The position numbers and the translations under genes were made by a program. The notes under the pieces were generated by a model. That model saw only the letters and a list, made by a program, of their open reading frames with translations. It made no database searches and was not told where the DNA came from. This document shows, in pieces, positions 58,062-64,000 of a stretch of 64,000 nt of DNA (the stretch's first letter is position 1; each line of letters starts with the position of its first letter). This stretch comes from Halanaerobium saccharolyticum (GTDB lineage Bacteria; Bacillota; Halanaerobiia; Halanaerobiales; Halanaerobiaceae). The DNA lies in the NCBI RefSeq assembly GCF_003053565.1, contig NZ_QAXS01000008.1, positions 40,770 to 104,769 on the forward strand. The letters run 5' to 3'.

Positions 58062-59596
58062 TGAGCTGGATGAATATCGAATTAATTTTATTAATCACCC
58101 TGCCTGCTCTGACTGCAGTGCTGATGTATTTCAGCCGGGACTTCAATCAGCGGGTCCGCAATTTTTTAGCAGTTTCTGGGGCTGGAGCTGAACTTTACTT
58201 AATAGTCTCGCTCTTTATTTATAATTTTGATCAGGTCAAAAATTCCAATTTTTTTCTGCAGTACACTATCGGCTATCAGGATACTCCTTTTGTAATTAAT
58301 TTTGCGATGGACAATTTGAGCCTGCTTTTTTCTCTAATAGTGACTGGAGCTGTGTTTTTAATTGTTATCTTTTCAACCCAGTATATTAAGGATAAAGAGA
58401 ACAGGTATTTTGGCCTCTTTTTTCTGGTCCTGGCCTCAATTCAGGGAACTATCCTGACTGCTGATCTTTTTACCCTTTATCTATTTATTGAAGCAATTAC
58501 TATTTTTACAACTCCTCTAATTTCTTTTAAGAAAACTGAGGAAACAACAAGGGCAGCAATGCAGTATTTATTTTATGGAATTACCGGGGGAGTATTTTTC
58601 TTTATTTCGATTATCTTAATCTACTTTAACCTGGGAACCTTAAAAATGGCAGCAGTGGCTGAATCTTTTGCTTTAATCTCAACTCCGATGCAGCTGACAA
58701 TTATTATTTTCTTTCTGCTGGCTCTACTTATTAAACTCGGGATTTTCCCCATTCATTTCTGGCTGCCGCGGGCTCACAGTGCCTGTCCGGCTCCAATCAG
58801 TGCTCTGCTTTCCGGGGTGCTCTTAAAAGTTTATCTTTACATATTTATGCGTTTATTCTGGACCATGATTGCCTTTGATTTCTTAGTTGAGCTGCATTTG
58901 AGTGCTTTTGTGCTGGATCTGGCTTTGGTCTCCAGTTTAATCGGCCATGTTTTTGCGCTCCAGGCTGACAACTTAAAGAAAATGCTTGCTTACTCAAGTA
59001 TCGGCCATATTGGGATGATTCTGGCTGTACTGATGCTGAATACAGAGGCTGCTTTTTATGGAGGTATGCTGCATATTATTGCCCACCTGATGATGAAATC
59101 AGGACTCTTTTTAAGCAGCGGCTACCTGCTGCAGACCACTCTTTCTCACCACATAGATGACTTAAAAGGAATTGGCCATAAAAACAGGCTGGTCTTTATT
59201 GCTTTTATTACTGTCTGTCTGGGAACTATTGGTATGCCGCCCCTGATTGGTTTTGTCAGCAAATGGTATGTGCTGCTTGCCTTTTTAAAGGCCAGACATT
59301 TTTTTGGGGCTTTTGTAGTGGCTGCCGGCAGTATCATTGCCCTAATTTATTATCTGCGTTATATTTCTCAGGCCTATGAGACAGTAAAATCGGAGAGCCC
59401 TTCTTTAAAAGAAGAGCTTATCTCACTGAAGGCATTTTTTAAATCAACAAATACCATGAAAAGTGTGATTTATACATTTACTCTGCTGATTATTTTTTTC
59501 GGGCTGGGTTATCAGCTTTTTGAAATCCCGGTCAATACAGCAATTTTTGAATTATTAAATCCACAGAAATATATTGAGCTTGTTCTGGGAGGTTGA
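58061..59596 (+). CDS. mrpD: Na+/H+ antiporter subunit D (NuoL/M/N-like), copy 1
   Basis: A 511-residue antiporter-type subunit with about 14 helices. The functional Glu is in YLFIEAITIF (helix 5) and the Lys in LIKLGIFPIHFWLPRAHSACPAPISALLSGVLLKV (helices 7-8). It ends in YIELVLGG, as does the next protein, and the two share the segment order throughout, so they arose by tandem duplication. The gap to the next gene is 3 nt. Confidence 0.92.
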   Translation: MSWMNIELILLITLPALTAVLMYFSRDFNQRVRNFLAVSGAGAELYLIVSLFIYNFDQVKNSNFFLQYTIGYQDTPFVINFAMDNLSLLFSLIVTGAVFLIVIFSTQYIKDKENRYFGLFFLVLASIQGTILTADLFTLYLFIEAITIFTTPLISFKKTEETTRAAMQYLFYGITGGVFFFISIILIYFNLGTLKMAAVAESFALISTPMQLTIIIFFLLALLIKLGIFPIHFWLPRAHSACPAPISALLSGVLLKVYLYIFMRLFWTMIAFDFLVELHLSAFVLDLALVSSLIGHVFALQADNLKKMLAYSSIGHIGMILAVLMLNTEAAFYGGMLHIIAHLMMKSGLFLSSGYLLQTTLSHHIDDLKGIGHKNRLVFIAFITVCLGTIGMPPLIGFVSKWYVLLAFLKARHFFGAFVVAAGSIIALIYYLRYISQAYETVKSESPSLKEELISLKAFFKSTNTMKSVIYTFTLLIIFFGLGYQLFEIPVNTAIFELLNPQKYIELVLGG

Positions 59597-59599
59597 TTA

Positions 59600-61132
59600 A
59601 TGGATATTAGAATTTTATTATTGATTTTAGTTCCTCTGGGCACGGCCTTTTTAATTCCTTTTATTGATCTAATAAATGCGAAATTAAGGCGCTTTTTTGT
59701 GCTGCTCGGAATTTTACTGGAATCATATTTAATTATTAGTATTATAATAAATAATTTTCAGCAGCTTAAAAATGGTGAGTTCTTTTTGCAGTATTACCTC
59801 GGGGGCTGGCACCCACCGCTGGGGATTACTCTGGCCATGGATGCTTTAAGTCTTGTTTTTGCAGTAATTACTGCCTTAAGCCTATTTCTGATAGTTATTT
59901 ATTCTATAGGTTATATTGGCCACCATGAGGGTAAATATTATGTACTTTACTTTTTGATTGCCGCAGCTTCGATGGGAGCTATTTTAACTGCCGATATGTT
60001 TAATATTTATGTTTTTATCGAAATGCTGACCATTACCTCCGGAGCTCTAATTGGTTTTAAAAGGACTCAGGAGGCCAGTGCTGCTGCAATTAAATACTTA
60101 ATCTACAATGTTTTAGCAGGACTGCTCTTTTTCCTCGGTGTACTGATTATTTATTTCAATCTGGGAACATTGAATATGGCGGATATCTCTCAGAACTTCG
60201 CCAGTCTGGAGAGCGGAATTCAGCTTTTTATTTCAGCTATTTTCCTAACAGCGATTTTAATTAAGATGGGAATTTTTCCGTTTTTATTCTGGCTGCCCAA
60301 AAGTTATGATACAGCACCCTCACCGGTGACTGCGGTTTTATCAGGAGTTCTCTCAAAAGTTTATATATATATTTTTATCAGGATTTTCTGGACTGTAATT
60401 GGTTTTGAAACCCTGGAAGCTTTGAATTTAAATGTGCTGCTTTTGGATCTGGCCCTTTTATCTTCATTTTTTGGGCATGTCTTTGCCCTGCAGTCAAATA
60501 ATATTAAGCGTCTTTTGGGTTATTCAAGTATCGGACATATCGGAATGATCACAGCAGTAATAATGCTCAATACTGAAGCAGGTTTTTACGGAGGTCTGCT
60601 GCATATTATCAGCCACATGTTTATGAAGGCCGGCTTATTTGTAGCCTGCGGTTACCTGCTGCAGTACACCCGCTCCCATGCCTACCGCGATTTTAAGGGA
60701 GTGGGAATCAGAAACCGCTCTGTTTTTATTGCCTTTATTGCTCTGCTTTTAAGTATGATTGGAATGCCGCCACTGCTGGGCTTTGCCAGCAAATGGTATG
60801 TGCTGATGGCCTTTTTAGAGGCCCGCAGTTATTTTGGAGCCTTTATTGTGATTTTTGGCAGTCTGACAGCGGTAATTTATTACCTGCGCTATATTGCTAA
60901 GGGTTTTGAAGAAGTTAAGCTGACCGAAGATGACCTGAAAGAAGAAATTTACAGTCGTCCGCTTTTATCTGTTTTATACCGGGAGAAAATTGTCAGCTTT
61001 ATTACCTATGCCTATACAGCAATTATTGTTGGCTTTGGACTTGGTTTTAGATTTTTTGATCTGCCGTTAAGAATGTCGATCGAAAGTTTAATGAATGTAG
61101 AAAGATATATAGAATTAGTACTGGGAGGTTAA
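59600..61132 (+). CDS. mrpD: Na+/H+ antiporter subunit D (NuoL/M/N-like), copy 2
   Basis: A 510-residue paralogue of the preceding protein. It has IYVFIEMLTITSG with the helix-5 Glu and LIKMGIFPFLFWLPKSYDTAPSPVTAVLSGVLSKV with the helix-7 and helix-8 Lys. It also ends in YIELVLGG. Two such pumps in tandem imply at least two ion channels in the complex. The next gene starts 3 nt after its stop. Confidence 0.9.
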   Translation: MDIRILLLILVPLGTAFLIPFIDLINAKLRRFFVLLGILLESYLIISIIINNFQQLKNGEFFLQYYLGGWHPPLGITLAMDALSLVFAVITALSLFLIVIYSIGYIGHHEGKYYVLYFLIAAASMGAILTADMFNIYVFIEMLTITSGALIGFKRTQEASAAAIKYLIYNVLAGLLFFLGVLIIYFNLGTLNMADISQNFASLESGIQLFISAIFLTAILIKMGIFPFLFWLPKSYDTAPSPVTAVLSGVLSKVYIYIFIRIFWTVIGFETLEALNLNVLLLDLALLSSFFGHVFALQSNNIKRLLGYSSIGHIGMITAVIMLNTEAGFYGGLLHIISHMFMKAGLFVACGYLLQYTRSHAYRDFKGVGIRNRSVFIAFIALLLSMIGMPPLLGFASKWYVLMAFLEARSYFGAFIVIFGSLTAVIYYLRYIAKGFEEVKLTEDDLKEEIYSRPLLSVLYREKIVSFITYAYTAIIVGFGLGFRFFDLPLRMSIESLMNVERYIELVLGG

Positions 61133-61135
61133 ATT

Positions 61136-62677
61136 ATGGCTGTTATCTGGCAGCAGTTTCTGTCGAGTTTTCAATTTGATAGTTATTTTCCTCTGCTGGC
61201 TGAAGTAGGAGTTATCTTAACTCTGATGACAGCTCTGGCAGCCTGGAATTACATAAAAGAAAATAAATTTTGGTATTACATTTTAACTCTTGTATATCTG
61301 CTAAGTACTCTGATTGTTATTCTTACCAATGACTGGTTTTTCTTCCTTTTTGCCTGGGAGATGGTAACTCTGGCCACAACCTTTATGCTGGCCTGGAGTG
61401 ACTGGAAGCTGGTCAGACAGTATTTTGTAATTCAGTTCAGCGGCAGCAGTATTCTGCTTTTTGGTGCCCTGGCGGCCAATGCCTTTGGTTATTCAAAGAT
61501 TGGGGTAATTGATTCTGTGCCCCTGCAGTTTATCTTAATTATGGGGATTGGAATGAAGAGTGGTCTCTTTTTATTCCACTTCTGGCTGCCCCCAATTCAT
61601 TCTGAAGCACCGGCACCGGTAAGTGCTATTTTATCCGGCTGGGTTGTTAAGCTCGGTTACATATTTTTATTAAAGATTATTCCAGTGGAAACCGGAAATA
61701 CCTTTCTTTTTCTGCTCGGGCTGGCGATGATTGTTTATGCAGGCTGGCAGGCACTGCGCTCTGCTGATTTAAAGATTATGCTTGCCTATTCGACGGTCAG
61801 CCAGCTGGGTTTAATTGCCCTGGCTATTGGTACCGGCGGCAAATATGCCTTTTATGGGGCTGTACTTCAGATTATAGCTCACGGTTTTGCCAAGACAACT
61901 TTATTTATCAGCAGTGGTATCTGGCAGAAGGAATATGGTTCCCGGATTATTTATGAATTCAAAGATGCTTTAAGCAGGAGACCGATTACAGCTGCAGCCA
62001 CAATCTTGAGTTATGCTTCTCTCGGAGCTGTGGTCTTTACTGCTGGTTATAACAGTAAATATTTAATTAAATCGGCTCAGACAGCAGGTCTGCTTTCAAC
62101 TATTGTCTTTTTTCTGCTCGGTCTCTTAAGTTTTCTTTATGCCGGCAGAGTTCTTTACTGGATTTTTATTAAGGATCAGGATTACAGCAGTTTTTTCGAA
62201 GATCTAAAACAGGGTTTTAATCATTATCAGATCTACAGCCATGATGTTCTGGCACTTTTAATTGGGATGCTGGGGATTATTGTTGTCGGTTTCTGGCCTG
62301 AGATGCCGGGTAATGTTCTGGCTGCTCTGGTTGAAAAAGACTTTCATCTTTTGGTCGGTTTCCGGGACACCACAATCTATCTAGGAATTGCAGCTTATCT
62401 CTTTTATAACCACAGCGGCTTTAAAGTTGAGGCCCGGGGTAATCTGTCTCTGGAAAATTATCTGCAGTTATTTCTAAATTTCTTCTATGGTTTGAGCCGC
62501 AGGAGTGTCCGCTTTGATACGGAAAAAATATTTGAAACATTTTTCTACAATGCAATCTTTAATGCTTCTCAGAGACTGCATAATTTTGTCTATCAGGATT
62601 TTACAATCCAGCTCTTATGGATTCCGATTTTTCTAACTGTGCTTTTACTCTGGCAGCAGATTTACAGTTATTTTTAA
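61136..62677 (+). CDS. Third NuoL/M/N-like antiporter subunit
   Basis: A 513-residue protein with about 13-14 helices, more diverged than the two MrpD-like copies. LFAWEMVTLATTFMLAW supplies the helix-5 Glu, and MKSGLFLFHFWLPPIHSEAPAPVSAILSGWVVKLG the helix-7 and helix-8 Lys. It could stand in for the NuoL-like N-terminal half of MrpA, which has no other candidate here. The last 120 residues form a soluble loop and a final helix (QLLWIPIFLTVLLLW). A terminator ends the operon. Confidence 0.88.
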   Translation: MAVIWQQFLSSFQFDSYFPLLAEVGVILTLMTALAAWNYIKENKFWYYILTLVYLLSTLIVILTNDWFFFLFAWEMVTLATTFMLAWSDWKLVRQYFVIQFSGSSILLFGALAANAFGYSKIGVIDSVPLQFILIMGIGMKSGLFLFHFWLPPIHSEAPAPVSAILSGWVVKLGYIFLLKIIPVETGNTFLFLLGLAMIVYAGWQALRSADLKIMLAYSTVSQLGLIALAIGTGGKYAFYGAVLQIIAHGFAKTTLFISSGIWQKEYGSRIIYEFKDALSRRPITAAATILSYASLGAVVFTAGYNSKYLIKSAQTAGLLSTIVFFLLGLLSFLYAGRVLYWIFIKDQDYSSFFEDLKQGFNHYQIYSHDVLALLIGMLGIIVVGFWPEMPGNVLAALVEKDFHLLVGFRDTTIYLGIAAYLFYNHSGFKVEARGNLSLENYLQLFLNFFYGLSRRSVRFDTEKIFETFFYNAIFNASQRLHNFVYQDFTIQLLWIPIFLTVLLLWQQIYSYF

Positions 62678-62692
62678 ATTGAATAGAGATTT

Positions 62693-62742
62693 AACCCCTA
62701 AATTTCAAATTAATTGCAATTTGTTAAATTTAGGGGTTTTTT
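62693..62742 (+). terminator. Terminator of the Mrp operon
   Basis: AACCCCTAAATTT (62693-62705) pairs perfectly with AAATTTAGGGGTT (62726-62738), followed by TTTT. Confidence 0.9.
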
Positions 62743-62868
62743 GTCGAAAAAAAGCAGGGTTTTGCACAGTTATGTCAAATAATATAAAGTATAGTAATAG
62801 TAATTTATCTTATTTATAGGGGCTCAGTTGTTGATAGATGGGATCAGTTTTGAGAGAGGAGCTTTGCT

Positions 62869-63906
62869 TTGGAGAAAAAGTTGGGTAAATTTAGTTTTGA
62901 AACTGAATTAGATAGTTCGAGATTAATTCAGGCAGTTGAGCAGAGCCCGGAAACAGTTGTGATAACTGATCCTGAGGGCTGTATAGAATATGTCAATCCC
63001 CGCTTTGTTGAACTAACCGGCTACAGCAGAGAGGAGGTATTAGGTGAGAATCCGCGGATTTTAAAAAGCGGTTGTCATCAAAAAGAGTTTTATCAAAATC
63101 TCTGGCAGACAATCAGTAGTGGTCAGAAGTGGAGTGGAGAATTTTTGAATCTCAAAAAAAGTGGGGAAAAATTCTGGGAGCAGGCATCAATTACTCCAAT
63201 TATCGACCGGCAGGGTGAAATAAGCAGCTATGTAGCTGTGAAAAAGGATATCAGCCAGCGCAAGCAGATGGAAAGAGAGCTTTTAGAAAAGAAAGATCAG
63301 CTGGAAGAAAAAGAAAAAATGCTAAATGATATTTTAGATCTATCCACAGAAGCAATTCGCTATGTGGATTTAAATTATCAGATTATAAAAAGCAATCAGC
63401 GTTATAAAGAATTAAATAGACTGTATAAAAAAGATAATCTGGGCGAGGATTTTTTCTTCAGTCAGAGAAGGAATTGTTCCAATGCTTTCTGTACAGAAAA
63501 TTGTGGAACTGAAAATTGTTCTCTAAAACAGATTCTGGCCGGCAGAGAATTTATCCAGGAGGATACTGCAGTTAAACTTGCAGGTGAAAATCACTACTTT
63601 ATTGTGACCATTGTTCCTTATAGAGATCATCAGGGTAAATTAAAGGGAATAATTCAGAGTTACCGTGATATTACAGCCAGAAAAAATTATGAAAAAACTT
63701 TGGAGCTCTCTAATCAAAAGATAAATGATCTTTATTCCAGGCTGGAAGCGGAATTTGAAAAAGGAAGACGACTGCACCAGCAGTTTCTTCCTAAAAAGCT
63801 GCCGCAAATAGCTAAACTTGATTATCAGGTCTATTTTCAACCGGCAAATAAACTCGGGGGAGATTTTTATAATCTGATCGATACGGGAAAAGAGCTTTTA
63901 ATTTAG
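62869..63906 (+). CDS. PAS-PAS sensor with truncated SpoIIE/RsbU phosphatase domain
   Basis: A 345-residue cytoplasmic protein. PAS-1 (about 15-135) includes TDPEGCIEYVNPRFVELTGY and the PAC part YVAVKKDISQRKQME; PAS-2 (about 155-285) carries a cysteine cluster (NCSNAFCTENCGTENC) and the PAC part IQSYRDITARKNYE. After a coiled coil the PP2C-like start of RsbU appears (LHQQFLPKKLP, YQVYFQPANKLGGDFYNLID), but a TAG ends the frame about 12 residues after GGDFY. The remaining roughly 170 residues with the metal-binding aspartates are absent. TTG start 7 nt after AGAGGAG. Probably a pseudogene or a sensor that lost its output. Confidence 0.75.
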   Translation: MEKKLGKFSFETELDSSRLIQAVEQSPETVVITDPEGCIEYVNPRFVELTGYSREEVLGENPRILKSGCHQKEFYQNLWQTISSGQKWSGEFLNLKKSGEKFWEQASITPIIDRQGEISSYVAVKKDISQRKQMERELLEKKDQLEEKEKMLNDILDLSTEAIRYVDLNYQIIKSNQRYKELNRLYKKDNLGEDFFFSQRRNCSNAFCTENCGTENCSLKQILAGREFIQEDTAVKLAGENHYFIVTIVPYRDHQGKLKGIIQSYRDITARKNYEKTLELSNQKINDLYSRLEAEFEKGRRLHQQFLPKKLPQIAKLDYQVYFQPANKLGGDFYNLIDTGKELLI

Positions 63907-64000
63907 CCTCTTCGCTATTTAGTGTGGGTTTTTATTGTTCTTTTATTTAATATAGCTGAATTAATTCATTTTCATATCCAATTATGGTATACTTTACCTA

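Noticed and set aside
63907..64000. Frameshifted continuation of the SpoIIE domain
   Set aside because: None of the three plus frames in the last 94 bases gives the DVSGHG-type motif that should follow; stops are frequent.
1..64000. tRNA or rRNA genes
   Set aside because: No cloverleaf with GTTCRANYC-type T-loops and no rRNA-like stretch was noticed in the intergenic regions.

Overview
The window is a chromosomal stretch of a low-GC, obligately fermentative-looking bacterium. Strong GGAGG Shine-Dalgarno sites, frequent TTG/GTG starts, AraR-, FadR- and ROK-type regulators and the gene families point to the Firmicutes. Two ABC sugar-binding proteins carry plain Sec signal peptides without a lipobox cysteine, a PhoA-type alkaline phosphatase is exported, and a curlin-repeat protein is present. 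Together these suggest a diderm Firmicute. A halophilic anaerobe of the Halanaerobiales type fits best (inference; no rRNA or tRNA gene is in the window).

Region 1 (1-10.2 kb) is a glycan-utilisation locus: a partial CDS, a GH130-type glycosidase/phosphorylase, a DUF2264 protein, a Gfo/Idh/MocA oxidoreductase, a MalEFG-type importer without its ATPase, a GH42 beta-galactosidase and an AraR-like GntR-LacI repressor. Two AraR-type operators sit at its promoters. Region 2 (10.2-19.9 kb) holds a small ACT-like protein, then a ROK regulator, two sugar isomerase/epimerases, two Gfo/Idh/MocA dehydrogenases and an RbsABC-type importer, apparently an oxidation/epimerisation route for an unusual sugar or cyclitol. 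Region 3 (20-24.4 kb) has a Ca-type P-ATPase, arsM, arsR and ywbE; the first three lie among copies of a palindromic repeat.

Region 4 (24.5-32.1 kb) is accessory: a Fic protein, a TPR protein, two nucleotidyltransferase-based toxin-antitoxin pairs in tandem (AbiEi/AbiEii and MntA/HepT) and a SWIM-SNF2 helicase. Region 5 (32.1-43.4 kb) is mixed: a nitroreductase, a nucleoside hydrolase broken by an in-frame TAG, a membrane subtilase whose best start is AUC, an aldo/keto reductase, an FMN-binding exported protein, alkaline phosphatase, a seven-repeat curlin-like protein, a GEMM (c-di-GMP) riboswitch in front of a secreted beta-rich protein, DUF3006 and two metallo-beta-lactamase-fold proteins.

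Region 6 (43.4-51.2 kb) is a complete lactate locus: FadR-type regulator, lactate permease, EtfB, EtfA, FAD-linked lactate dehydrogenase and LarA racemase, with two matching operators. The gene set is that of the electron-confurcating lactate dehydrogenase of acetogens. Region 7 (51.3-64 kb) has an LtaS-family phosphoglycerol transferase, a glycerophosphodiesterase whose only full-length start is AUU, an iron alcohol dehydrogenase, a nine-gene Mrp/Mbh-type Na+/H+ antiporter operon with a split MrpA, and a PAS sensor whose SpoIIE phosphatase domain is cut short.

The most unusual signals are: the curlin-like gene beside a c-di-GMP riboswitch; a dispersed hairpin family with compensated arms, one half-copy of which supplies the end of arsR; and two membrane-anchored genes with ideal Shine-Dalgarno sites placed 7 nt before AUC and AUU codons.
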